This document shows, in pieces, positions 24,740 to 36,259 of a stretch of DNA of 64,000 nucleotides. Below the pieces are notes generated by a model that saw only the letters and a program-made list of their open reading frames with translations, made no database searches and was not told the origin of the DNA. Every line of letters starts with the position of its first letter. Within the stretch, counting starts at the first letter, position 1. The DNA is from Owenia fusiformis (taxonomy: Eukaryota > Annelida > Polychaeta > Sabellida > Oweniidae): positions 18,293,375-18,357,374 of the forward strand of contig CAIIXF020000005.1 in NCBI GenBank assembly GCA_903813345.2, given 5' to 3'. The position numbers and the translations under genes were made by a program.

Positions 24740-27700
24740 ATGGCTTCAATGCGATCGGGAACTAGGCTATTTAGGTTCATAAACAGCTCAAGAGGTAATA
24801 TCATATATAGTTTGCAAAGAACAGGCATTGGTTCTCAGAGAAATAAGATAAACTTGTTATGAAATTTTTAAAAATTGAAAACCATGATGGCTGCTCATTT
24901 TGACCTATATTGTAAATGCTGATTTCAGGATTTCTTGAATTGCTTGACCTCTACATCTGCAAAATTACATATGCCAGTTTTACTCAAAATATTCATTATA
25001 AATAGAATCTTATTGTTATGTCTAACATTACCTAACAAAAACATCAAGGTTTCAAAACCTGTTTCATAAAAAACTTAGACTATATCCTATTTAGTCTGAA
25101 TTATATTCAGACTGACTTCTAGTCAGTCTGTTGGATACATACTAATAAAAAACTGAGAACCTCAAATGACTCCACACTGGTCCAATTTATGTAAAACAAT
25201 TATTAGTCATAATTTAAACACACAAAGACATTCATCATTCCGGAGGTAACAGGTTGCGGTCCAAGCTAGAGTAAAAGTTTGTATATCACTGTACATGTAG
25301 GCATGTCTTTTTATTCTGAATCACATCATTAATGTACATCAATCAAAAATGTTAAATGGTTTAAGAACAAGAAAGTTACATGCTCTAAAACACCTGAAGA
25401 GTGGATGTGGTTTTTCAATCCTGTTTCCATAGCAATGTCAGTAATTCTGACTATCTTTTCGTTGGTATCAAATGTATCTGTGTATGCATTTTTACTTCAA
25501 TAAGAAAGGTTTCAATCATAAAAAACCCTGATGGCTCTGAAAATATTGCTATTTATTGACAAAATATGGTCAATGACATCTTAATAGATATGCAAATGAG
25601 ATAATTGACATGATTAATGCAGTAAATTACTGCCAGTAATGCATCATATGAGAGTTATTCTTACTAAACTTCTGATACGAATAAAGTTGTCCATTGAGAA
25701 AAAAAGCTACAATCTAAAACTTATAAAAAGATTTGAAAAGTGGGTGTTGCCTTTGCATCCATATTCCATAGTAACGGATGCAAATTTGGAGAGGTCTCTA
25801 GCTTTGATTTGTTACTGTAAAGTTGTATTCATACTCAAGACTTTAACTCTTTATTTTCACAAAGTTCCTACTCTCCTATATTACCCGAGAGAAATTGCAT
25901 GACCTTTTTATTTGCCTTAATACTTAATACCTTCTGTCGTTTCAGTTGGTGTTAGGAACCTGAGCAAGAAACAGGCTGGAACAGGATATGCTGCATTCCG
26001 TCCAGTCCTTCTGGGTGGTATTGCTATAGGGACTGGGTCCTACCTTGCTTATGAGGCCTACAAGAACAAGAGTGAATTGATGGCACCATTGAAGGTGGCC
26101 CATGCAGCTACTCCTGCTGAACCACAACCCTCAGTAAGTACTCTATGCTGGTATGGATTGTTGTCGTTGTTGTTATGTTACCAAGTCAACAAGTGGTGAC
26201 ATGTTTTATTCCATAGTTAGCATGATATTCATAGGATAACATGTCAAAATAAAAACGATATTTTTGTGATCAGTGGTAAAATATGATATTTTCACTTGAC
26301 CATAGCATATGGTGTTTAAGACATGACATACGGCGCCGTGTGCTATGAATTAAGGATTTTTGCTACTTTAGACTCAAAACGAAGCTAAGTGTCAACATCG
26401 CCGGATTCATGGATAAAAATCATATCACTCATAAATCATAGGATACCTTCTACCACTTTGTTCAGTACTAGTTTCTAAAAGTACTTGATGTCTAGCAATT
26501 GTTCTATATTTTTGTAACCATTTGGAAAATGTTCCAGGTGGTGATATTTTGTCCTGTTGATGCCTTGTTTAATTGTATATGTTTTCTGAATGAAAATACA
26601 TTCTATGTCTAGACATATAAATTATCCCTAAGGTTATGCGCCTTGAATGAAATGGTGCTAACCGACTTAGTAGAATGCCAAGAACAAGGATTACTCGACC
26701 AATATTTGATTTTGACTAATGCTGAAAAAGGCCATAGAGGATGGTTTAAAGAGGTTAAAGATATATTCAAAAATGCTAACCTCTTAGATCTCTATAATGA
26801 ATGTTTTTATAACAATTCAAGTGCATGGTTAACATTAAAAAAATGTAAAAGATTCTGAAATGAATCACTTCATACATAAATGGACCTTTCAGATAAATAC
26901 AATGTCAAAGTTACATACATATAAGTTAATTAAAGACAATTTTGGTATAGAGGATTATATAAAATTATATTTATCAAGGAATCAAAGATCTGTTATTGCA
27001 AGAATTCGCTCAGGTACTCTTCACCTGAACATAGAAACTGGTTGATATAAGGCCTTGCTGTTGAACAAAGACTTTGTGAGGCATGTAAATATGGACATAT
27101 AGAAACTGGGAAAAATTTTCTTCTAGAATGCTCTTGTTACAAAGATTTGAGAAAAACTATAATCAGACCCCCTATGGTTCATGATAATCAAGATTTGTTG
27201 AAACATTTTCTTTCAAATAAAAATTATGTAAAACTTACAGCAAAATTTATAATACCAGCTCTTGAAAAACGACCAAAATTTTTGTAAATTACCTAATGAA
27301 GTGATCTAGGGCTAGCTACATGTATGTGATATCATATGATATCAATATTTATTATATCATTGAAATGTTTCTCGCTTTCTCATTGGATAAGAACTGATCA
27401 CATGATTAGAAATATTAGGGTGTATTTCATTGTTTCCTGCAGTCTCCAGCCGCAACCTCGTTTTCAACTGTATATACCACGATGTATATACCACGGAGTA
27501 TATACCACGGTAGAAAGTCCTGGATGCTATGTTTTTGTAATGACGTCACAACAATATTGTAGAAAATACATGGATACGCACGGCAACAAAACTTCATTGT
27601 TATGACGTCACAGGTTATATTTGTAATATGAGCATGTGTACTCGTAGCAATTGTGCATCCGTTGCCATATTCTTGATGTTTATAAACCAGTGATGTCACA

Positions 27701-30700
27701 AGTCATCTTGCACATGTGACTTTTGAGCAAGGGCGGATGAAAGATGGCAATATCTTGCATAATATAAGAGTGGCTGTAGTTAGAGTGGTTATTCTGATGA
27801 GCACATGTATTGTATCTATGTATTAATGGTTAAAAGAAATACACTTAATTTGTAGAACATTCAAATGATACAATAAATCAAATATTCCATTCTATTTTTG
27901 GTGAATACATGTTCATCTTTCCTTCAGATATAGTTCCCTTGGAGGGAAAGATGAACATGTATTCACCTCAATAGAATAGAATAGATGGAGTAATTTATTA
28001 GAATGAGATATAAGGAAAATGCAGGGTTTCTTTTTTGACCACCTTGTATGTAAGGGTTTAAAGAGGAAATACATACACAATTTTTTTATTGTTTCTTTTG
28101 CAAGGGGTTGTGTAAGAATATCTGATAAAAGGCAAAACAAATGAATAAATTTTGTTGCAAATTACATTTTAAACATAGAAACAGTTGCAAAATCTCTCAC
28201 AATATTCCAAACTTTGATATACATGTATTTTGACACCATGTCCATGGTGGTTGGATATGTCTCTGCACTACTTATTCAACCTTTAAATTAGTTGAAACAA
28301 TAATCTTGAGTTCAAAGAATAATCTTCACATATGCAAAGATATTTTGCTGTGCTGATCATACTTCAATCTTATTAACACTCCAACCACATTCAGAGGTAT
28401 TAATCATATGCTTTCAACTGTAAGATAAGGATTATGTCATATGACTAGTAAATTGTATATTAATTTATACACATGTAACATGTACTATATATTGTTTACA
28501 CATACTCAAATATAATAGTACATGTAATATTAATTTTAGATGAGCTCCTATGGTCAATTCAGTATTGGTATTATTTAGATAAACTGCTAAAATCATAATA
28601 TACATGTACAGTGAAACTTGTAAAGTGGAACACCTCTTGAAGTGGAACACCTCTGTAAGTGGAACATTGGTTCCAAGACTAACTGTCTTAAATGTTAAAT
28701 AAACCTCTATTAATGGGACACCTCCCAAGTGGAACACTTTTAAGAGGTTCCAAAGGTGTTCCACTTAGACAGGTTTTATCCTATATATTTAACAGTTACT
28801 CATACAATAACCCTTTTAAACCTTCTTTGACCAATAATGTTTCATCAATCCATTGCATTGATATTTAGTAATTTACTGATATGTGCAAAAATCTGTCCAC
28901 AAAAAAACTAAGAGAATTTGGCATTTTAATCTCCTGATAATAACATATACAAATGCAACAACCTGGGGCAGAAAAAATTAGATCTTCCTTCTCCATAAAA
29001 AATATGAATGAAACCCATGGGACCATGGTCTTATGTTGTTTTGGTACTGTGACCTCAAATTTTACTGGGTGTAAGATCAAATTTGGCCCATTTCTCAGAC
29101 ATTTCAAATCCACCCAGTTTCTGGCACATATTCAGAGATACAGTGTTAAAATAATCAACTCCACAATATGGAAGCATTCCTTGTTTGATGATTTTTTTGC
29201 ACAGGTCTTTAACAATCTTTCCACCTAAGCCCTGTCCTCGATATCTGGGCTCAACAAACAGTTTTCCCATTATGAAATTATGTGTGCACAGAATGAAGCC
29301 TATAAGTGCCCCACTGGTGGTTCGAATGCAACTTGTTGGTAGATGCCTTATCATGGTTATTATACGCGGATCATATTCAGAACTCTTCCATGTATATGAA
29401 TAATGCCATGACTTTTGAACTGATTCATAATCTGTTTCTCCCAGTTCATCAAAGTACATCCCATGCGGCAATTCTTGGTCTTTGTTAAATGTTGTAACAT
29501 CTTTGTCAAACCAGAACATTGCATAAGATTCTAGGCATTCCATGTAGACAGGTTTTAACTCATTAAGTGCAGAATGCAGAGCACTAATATCCGATATCTT
29601 GGCACCTACATTAAGGATAAAACAGAAAATGAGAAAAAGTATTCAGTAAAAGCAATTTATTGATTTTAAAGGAACCTTATTTTCTTTGCATGGGGGGGGG
29701 CTGGATAATTATATGACCAGATATAAGTTTTATTATAGATTCAATGATAATAGATTCTATTATGTATAAAAATATGACTTATATTTTTGTTTATATCACT
29801 ACCAAGTTATAAGTGATATTACATTATTGCATTTCATTAATAAAAAACGTTATGTTGTAAAATTGAGACATATCTAATGCGTTTAATGACTAAGAATGTT
29901 TCAAAAATGAAAGGTTAGCTAATATACAGTGGTCACCATAAATAAATGATGCCTGGATTTGCTGAAGTGAGCATTTCCCATGTTAAAAAGAACATAATAT
30001 TCAAGAGGCTATACATCAGTGGATGAGAGTATACAAAATGTAAAATATACAAAACTTAAGGGATGTGTATCTAGACATTATCGGAAAGTATGAAGTCTCA
30101 AATCACCATGGTCTGGAAATGGTGATAGAAAATCCAGGTGTCGTTTATTTATGGTGAGCACTTTACATGTACATGTTTTTAAAACCCTTACAGGCAAGTA
30201 TCATATGCAGAGAGTGGTGATATAGTACAGGGTGATAAAAATAAACGGAACCCCCTACGCCATTTTCCTCATATCTTTTTCATTGTAGGAAATAAATCCC
30301 TGATATTTTACACATTTGTACATCATTTAATTGGGGCCCTTTAATCTAGCACTCCATTGGCCACTATTGTGCTGTTGGCAAACCTGCACTGCAACAAAGA
30401 TAGAGTGTATGAGAATGACCACAGGACAATTGCAGACCCCAGACGTTAGATCATTTGTGTCATTCAGATCATAACTCTGTGCACATTCGGCTCATTGACA
30501 ACTGTGCAGGTTTGCCTACAGCGCGATAATGGCTAAACCTGAGGCATGTTGTTCAAAGTGTTGTAAAATTGTGACTATCAGTCCGATGGTCATCAAGTAT
30601 ATTAGGGTGATAGGAAATTGAATGATGTACAGACTACAGATGTATTATATGAAATATCATGGAGTACCTAAAATGACAAAGATACGAGGAAAATGCAGGG

Positions 30701-33700
30701 TTTTCGTTTTTTACCATCCTGTAGATTAATTTCATAAAGTATAAACATAAGAATTATATGCAAAAAGGAATCTTAATCTCTAAATCTTAATATCATGCGG
30801 AAATGAAAAAGTCATTGGGTCTTGTAGCTCTATGGGGTCATGAGTTCGATCCCCACTGGGGCATTTCATTCTGTGTTTTACAATTCTAACTTACAAATTG
30901 TAACGGGAAACTCCTTGAAAACACCAGATGTCTTTACAAAGGTGCTGATAGCATCATGTGATGTAGCAAATAGAATCCCTGCTAGATTATCTCTCATTTC
31001 TGGATTCTGGAAAATTGTAATTTAGGTATTTAACAAACAACAAATAAAAAGGAAATGGGCAAACAAACAAACAAACAAACAAACACAGAAACAAGTAATT
31101 ACCTGTTCCAGAAACTGCTTCTTTTGTGGAGCATAAAGGATTTGAAAATCTGGCCATTTGTCAACTATTATATCACTCCAACCTATATCATACACCATTT
31201 CCACCATCACTACACCTAATGCCTAAAATCGATGTTTTAAAGTTTTGAATATTTATATGTTCTTTAACCCCTCTAAGGTAGCAACACAATAAAATGAAAT
31301 GTAGTTTATTTAAAAAATATACACTTGTAACAAAGAAGGGTGTATTCTTTTCTATTGTTTTTAACTCCTTCGTGACTGGTCAATTTTTGGAAAAATGAAA
31401 AAAAAATGAAAAGCTGAAATGAAAATGAATCTATAAGCAAAAGAAGAAGCAACACCCAATTAGTTATATATCATTTTGAAGGGCTGGACCCATACTTTAT
31501 GTTTTTTGAAAAAATATGTGAATATGTGAATGAGATACTGTCATTGTAACGTCATAATTCAAGATGGCACAGTTGGATTTTTATCAAAATGGAATTATTT
31601 TTAAGCATTTAATTTTTAATTGAGACTTCAATTTAAAAATCTGAAAACGCAGAATTATAGATCTTTTTATGCTGATTGCAGTGGTATTTGTACCATGACA
31701 TAACTCCTACAAATAATTTTTTGGAGCTTCGAGACTGAAAATTCCAGGAAAATCCCTATGGCGATTTAACATGGGATTTTATCGTTTTCGCAATTTTTCG
31801 TGCGCTCACCAGCTTCGGATCACTGTAACTTTGTAAAGTTAGAGGCACTTGAATCTGACATGTCGCGAAAAAATATTGTAAACAATAACATCCCATGATT
31901 TTCCGAGAATTTTCAGTGTCAAAGCTCTAAAAAATGTATTTGTAGAAGTTATGTCATGGTACTCATACCACTGAAATCAGCATAAGAAATTGCATATTCA
32001 CATTTTTTTCAAAAAACATAAAGTATGGGTATATCCCTTCAAAATGATATATTACTTATTGGGTATTGCTTCCCTTTCTTGCTTCTGGAGTCATTTAGAT
32101 TTTAGTTTTTCATTTCTTTCCATTTTCCCCAAAATTTCCAGTCATGAGAGAGTTAAAGAATTCATACTTGGCAAGCTATCAAAAACCAGTGTGGCACAAT
32201 AGATGATTGACTGTCACATGCAGTACATTAAAATTGAACTCATTCAATAGATATAGAGTAAACACAAAGGATATCAAATTTTGAATTATATCTGACCGCT
32301 GTTATATTTGGTGCACTGAAACTGAACTAATTGCTCCCACTCACTTCTCATCACAATTAAATTATACCCCAACTACCATAAAACAAGGTTATGGAAATTA
32401 ATGCATGTTTTTCCTTTCTACAATTTGCTTTTACATGTATTATCATTCAGGACCTAATTACTTTGTATATAATTTCTTACTCCATAATCCTGGTCTAAAT
32501 TCATTTAATTAGTAAATTGTATACCTCCGCTAAAAGCCTGAGTATTAGCTTACAGTTAAGGTTAACAATTATTCCAGTCTACCTCTGAAATTGCATACTG
32601 TACCCTTATTGAATGTGGTGTAAAAGAATTCAGTCGATGAACGGCCAGGGGGAAGTCATCTTTTGTAAGAATCCTCATATCCTGTTATTGTCTTCTACTA
32701 TATGAAAATGCTAAAAAATTATTACAGTTATTTTTTATGAATTTTTATTCCTCAAAGATGACTTGATAGTATCAGCTAAGTCCTAAATTTCAATGTTAAC
32801 CAAGTTGAATTGCCCTAGACATATACATGACATACACGAATAGATTAATATTGAGTTGGGTCAGACTCACCTAGCTCTTGGTATTACGTACATGTATGTG
32901 TTAAACCTGCATGCATCGGGTAAAATAAATGATATTTAGTCTGACATATGTTGTGTCATCTTGGATTTCCGAGGTATGATGGGTGTTCATACCTTGCAAT
33001 ATCAGGCTGATATTTCTGCCCAAAACCCTATTAATTTGCCATAGATTGAGGATTCTGATGAATGAGATATCATCTTATTCAGCCTACATTATGCTAATTC
33101 TTTTGTATAAGGTAAATAGAAGCTGACCAGTCAACCTCATTAGTCAATAATTAAGGGCCATTAACTATTGTTTAAAAGGAGTCCGACCAATGAGATCCTA
33201 GACCCATATTATTGCTGTTTGCAGGTGGTAAGCCAAACCAAAAGCCATGCTCTCTATCTTTGGATTAACTTAAAGCCATCGGCTGATGTCAAGGCATGTG
33301 CCAAGGTCGCAGCAAAGCTTCAAGATATGGTAAATGCTGTCACTCCTCCCAAAGATGCTGATGATGACACTGAAATCTGGGCCGGGGTAGGATTCGGGCC
33401 AAACTTCTATGCGCAAGTTGCTGGGAAAACAAAGAAGAACTACAACTACCCACATAGAAAGGGTGCCCTTGGGGATATGCCAAGTTCAGGTTAGACAACA
33501 CTTTAAGATATATATTTAAAGATACATTTTGTTATATTAATGTCTTAAATTCTGTTATGACTTACTTTTATATAAAACTTTTGGGTGGAAATATACATCC
33601 GTTTTTTTTTGTACTCCAGTTTGTGTTATTTTGTGAAATAATGTAAATCTCAACTTATATTCTTATTCCATATACTTACAGGTGGCGACATCTTTGTACA

Positions 33701-36259
33701 TGCCAAGAGTGACTCCAACAGCAAATTGTTTGAGCTTGCCCACAAGTTTGTGACCAGCTTGCCTAAAGATTCTGTGGATAACCATGAAGATATCTACAGT
33801 TGGGTGTACAAGAATGGACGGGATCTTTCAGGCTTTATTGATGGTGAGTTTACCATGAGCTGATATACTGTATCTATGTTTGGAGGAAGGCTTAAATTAT
33901 GCATAAAAGAAAATTCTAAGAGCAACATTTGAAGTACTTGAATATGAGCAAAAATACATTTATAAATAAACTCATCAATGAAACAATCATGCACTACATG
34001 TATGTTCTTTAGATTTTATTGCTGAGGTTGTCCCAATGTGAAAGAAAGTAAAAAACAATATTACCCTTGATTTAGGAACTGAGAACCCTGCAGATGATGA
34101 GCATCGTACAACAGTTGCAGTGGAGCCAGAAACTGGAGGCAGTTATGTCATCACACAGAAGTGGGTACATAACCTCAATGTAATCAACTCTGAGAAAGGT
34201 ATGTGTGATGTCACAATATGTCTTAATTTTTGCAAATTATTTCGATACAGTGCTAGTAGAAAAATATTTGTTCACATATGATAAATAAGTTGATTTAGTG
34301 TAATTTTAAACCGGAAGTGTGTCAGACACAATCTGTTTTTTTGTTTGATTTCAAGTACATATGAAGACTTCCGGGTATCTTTGATATAAAGCACTGTTGT
34401 AACAGTATTATCTACAACCATTGAATATTAATATTTTTTGAACTCCTGATATAATATTGTATATATGTAATATTGCTGATGTCTTTGATCATATGCAGGT
34501 AAAGTTTGATAATTTTTACAGACAAAACCCTTGAGAGCTGGGTTGGACGACGCAAAGAAGACAGCATTGAATTATCACGTAAAAGCATTTCATCACACGT
34601 TGCCAGGATGACTGGTGGTAAGTACAGTATGTAGGGCTTACATCAAGACAAACGTTAGATATCAAATCATTGGGTCAATATTACAAACCCAAATTGTTTG
34701 ATGATTGAATGTGTATTGAATTGTTCAATGTTATTATCCTATTTAAAGTGTGTTTAGTTTACATTTGAAGAGAATCTCTGTTTCCTAGCTATATATAGTA
34801 GTAATTTGATCAGTTCATTATCCCATCGAACGAAGTTCGGAGGGATATAGGGAACGCCTCCGTCCGTCCGTCTGTCCGTCCGTCCATCTGGGCAATAACT
34901 CAAATACCGTTGGCCCGATTTTGTTCATATTTTGTACACATATTCCCTATGGGGCTAGAAGTTCTGCTCGAAAGCCGATTTTCAAAATGGCCGCTCATTT
35001 CAAAATGGCGGCCATTTTAGTGCCAAATTTACAGTAATTTAGGTGCAATATGTAAAACTGTAATAGCAATATGTTTTAGATGTAAAAAAATTATATAGGA
35101 CATTAATAAAGCTAGAAATGTAGATATTAAAGAAGCACAAGGCAGCCATCTTGAAAAATGGCGGCCTTTACTCGTTATTTTACGATTTTTGCTGTAACTC
35201 GAAAAGTAGTGGAGCGATTTTGTTCATATTTGGTATGTGAATACTATAAACATTGCACACTGTCTAAAGACACTTTTGGTAGAAGGTGGCCATTTTAAAA
35301 AATGGCCGCCATTTTAAAAAATGGCCGCCATTTTAACCTATTTTACTATAACTCGAAAAGTAGTGAAGCGATTTTGTTCATATTTGGTATGTGAATACTA
35401 TAAGGATGGCACACTGTCTAATGACACTTTTGGTAGAAGGCGGCCATTTTTCAAAATGGCTGCCATTTTAACGTATTTTACTATAACTGGAAAAGTAGTG
35501 GAGCGACTTTGTTCATATTTGGTATGTGAATACTAAAAGCATGACACACTATCCTATGACACTTTTAGTAGAAGGTGGCCATTTTGAAAAAAATTTGGAA
35601 AAAAAAATTATTCGAAAAGTAGTGAAACGATTTTGTTCATATTTGGTATGTGAATACTGTAAGCATGGCACACTGTCTAATGACACTTTTGGTAGAAGGC
35701 GGCCATTTTGAAAAATAGCTGCCATTTTAACGTATTTTACTATAACTCGAAAAGTAGTGGAGCAATTTTGTTCATATTTGGTATATGAATACTTTAAGTA
35801 TGGCAAATGGTCTAATGACACTTTTGGTAGAAGGCGGCCATTTTGAAAAATGCCTGCCATTTTTGCTATAAACTTTGTTTTTAAAAATGCCATCCATGGC
35901 TGTTCGATGGGATTCGCTACGCTTTGGCGTTGCCGTTGTTCTGGTTAAACTTATGATTGTTGCAAAGTAATTCAACATCAGTTTTAGTTTTCACTTTCGT
36001 TTCACTTTCAGGAAATAACTTTGAGCAGAAGAAGGTGTTTGAAATTGTCCGTCAATCCATGCCTTTTGGTACCGTAAGTGACAAAGCTGGTCTCTTCTTC
36101 ATTGGTTATGCAGCCTCCCCTGAACAGCATGAATACATGCTGGATCGCATGGTGGGCGCTGGTGGAGATGGCCATAGCGATGACATCATGAGGTTATCCG
36201 AATGTGTAAAGGGAACATATTGGTATTTCCCAGGTTCCGGAGAACTCAAGAAATTGTAA
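24740..36259 (+). CDS. Dye-decolorizing (DyP-type) heme peroxidase with mitochondrial-like presequence
   Basis: Heme enzyme that uses hydrogen peroxide to oxidise broad substrates; well known in bacteria and fungi, rarely discussed in animals. Seven exons: 24740-24794, 25946-26133, 33225-33489, 33682-33843, 34076-34198, 34522-34617, 36012-36259. The frame is continuous for 378 residues. Residues 1-30 are rich in R, S and K without acids, and a hydrophobic stretch follows at 38-54, fitting a mitochondrial presequence plus a membrane anchor. The catalytic core starts near residue 82. GFIDG at 220-224 is the DyP GxxDG signature, with distal D223. H290 in SSHVARM fits the proximal heme ligand and R310 in IVRQSMPFG the distal arginine. 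GLFFIGYAASP and the GTYWYFPGSG end also fit. The 7.1-kb second intron holds an antisense gene. An AATAAA lies at 36647-36652. The core call is firm; joining the two N-terminal exons rests on phase alone. Confidence 0.9.
26195..26577 (+). mobile_element. Degenerate copy of the GTGGTGACAT element
   Basis: Starts near ACAAGTGGTGACATGTTTTA and ends CCAGGTGGTGATATTTTGTC plus TGTTGATGCCTTGTTT. It differs from the other copies at many sites, so it is an older insertion. It lies in intron 2 of the DyP gene. Confidence 0.55.
26640..27287 (+). mobile_element. LINE fossil: C-terminal end of a non-LTR retrotransposon ORF2
   Basis: Three blocks in two frames: 26643-26858, 26860-27045 and 27051-27287, separated by stops, so the copy is dead. 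The middle block (YIKLYLSRNQRSVIARIR, then LNIETG) and the last block (RLCEACKYGHIETGKNF with LLECSCY, a C-x2-C-x8-H-x4-C type cluster) match the tail found after reverse transcriptase in CR1/jockey-like LINEs. The copy is 5'-truncated, as usual for LINEs, and ends at a stop at 27285-27287. Confidence 0.75.
27466..27506 (+). repeat. Short tandem repeat GTATATACCACG
   Basis: Three near-identical copies of GTATATACCACGR in a row within intron 2 of the DyP gene. Confidence 0.7.
27898..27967. repeat. Perfect hairpin with 23-bp arms
   Basis: Arms start with GGTGAATACATGTTCATC and its complement and enclose about 24 bp. It was probably left by a small foldback insertion. Confidence 0.75.
28610..28780. 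repeat. Dispersed repeat (GTGGAACACC family)
   Basis: The start ACAGTGAAACTTGTAAAGTG and end GTTCCACTTAGACAGGTTTT are inverted; internal AAGTGGAACACCTCT units are repeated. It lies downstream of the N-acyltransferase gene. Confidence 0.7.
29055..31222 (-). CDS. Glycine N-acyltransferase-like protein (GNAT fold), 5' exon not found
   Basis: Acyl-CoA-dependent N-acyltransferase that conjugates acyl groups to glycine or a similar amine in vertebrates. Coding exons in order: 31222-31103, 31006-30895, 29605-29055; about 260 residues in one frame ending at a stop. The first visible exon carries VDKWPDF, the family hallmark near the N-terminus (VDSWPDF in human GLYAT). The last exon carries the C-terminal GNAT domain: IGFILCTHNFIMGKLFVEP, then RYRGQGLGGKIV, the R/Q-x-x-G-x-G acyl-CoA loop. 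Human family members are about 296 residues, so one short upstream exon of about 30 codons is probably missing. The whole gene lies inside intron 2 of the DyP peroxidase gene on the opposite strand. Confidence 0.82.
29927..30163. mobile_element. Tc1/mariner-type MITE, TA flanked
   Basis: The left end CAGTGGTCACCATAAATAAA and the right end read inward (AAGTGCTCACCATAAATAAA) match over about 35 bp, and TA lies on both sides. It is 237 bp with no coding content and sits in an intron of both the N-acyltransferase and DyP genes. Confidence 0.7.
30227..30722. mobile_element. Inverted-repeat element with CATTTTCCTC arms
   Basis: The left (GGTGATAAAAATAAACGGAA, then CCATTTTCCTCATATCTTTT) and right ends are imperfect inverted copies of about 55 bp, with a second inner pair around GCAAACCTGCAC. 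A related fragment lies at 27995-28050. Confidence 0.6.
30815..30880 (+). mobile_element. tRNA-derived SINE fragment
   Basis: TAGCTCTATGG resembles an A box and GAGTTCGATCCCCAC a B box. The downstream TTTCATTCTGTGTTTT is shared with the fragment at 40235-40312. It is too short and unpaired to be a tRNA gene. Confidence 0.5.
31060..31085 (+). repeat. Microsatellite (AAAC)n
   Basis: About six units of CAAA next to the donor of the N-acyltransferase exon. Confidence 0.85.
31365..32160. mobile_element. Large imperfect palindrome, about 0.8 kb
   Basis: The ends read TTTAACTCCTTCGTGACTGG and, inverted, TTTAACTCTCTCATGACTGG. Many internal blocks pair (CATTTTGAAGGG, ACATAAAGTATGGG, ATGTCATGGTAC), centred near 31790. 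Arms differ often, so it is an old foldback element. Confidence 0.65.
32957..33167 (-). repeat. Dispersed repeat, copy 2 of a pair
   Basis: Reverse complement of 10150-10358 at high identity. It ends about 60 bp before the acceptor of DyP exon 3. Confidence 0.8.
34819..35914 (+). mobile_element. Element with ATCCCATCGAAC ends and a tandem core
   Basis: The left end ATCCCATCGAACGAAG and right end GTTCGATGGGAT are inverted. The core has about five units of 125-155 bp carrying TGTTCATATTTGGTATGTGA, ACACTTTTGGTAGAAGG and ATGGCCGCCAT. A GTCCGTCCGTCTGTCCG run lies near the left end. It is in the last intron of the DyP gene. Open frames over it repeat with the units and are not genes. Confidence 0.8.

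Noticed and set aside
30815-30870. Possible tRNA gene
   Set aside because: A and B box-like words are present, but the acceptor stem and D and anticodon arms do not pair; a SINE fragment explains it better.
35321-35978. Several overlapping open frames on both strands
   Set aside because: They repeat with the 125-155 bp tandem units of the element at 34819-35914.
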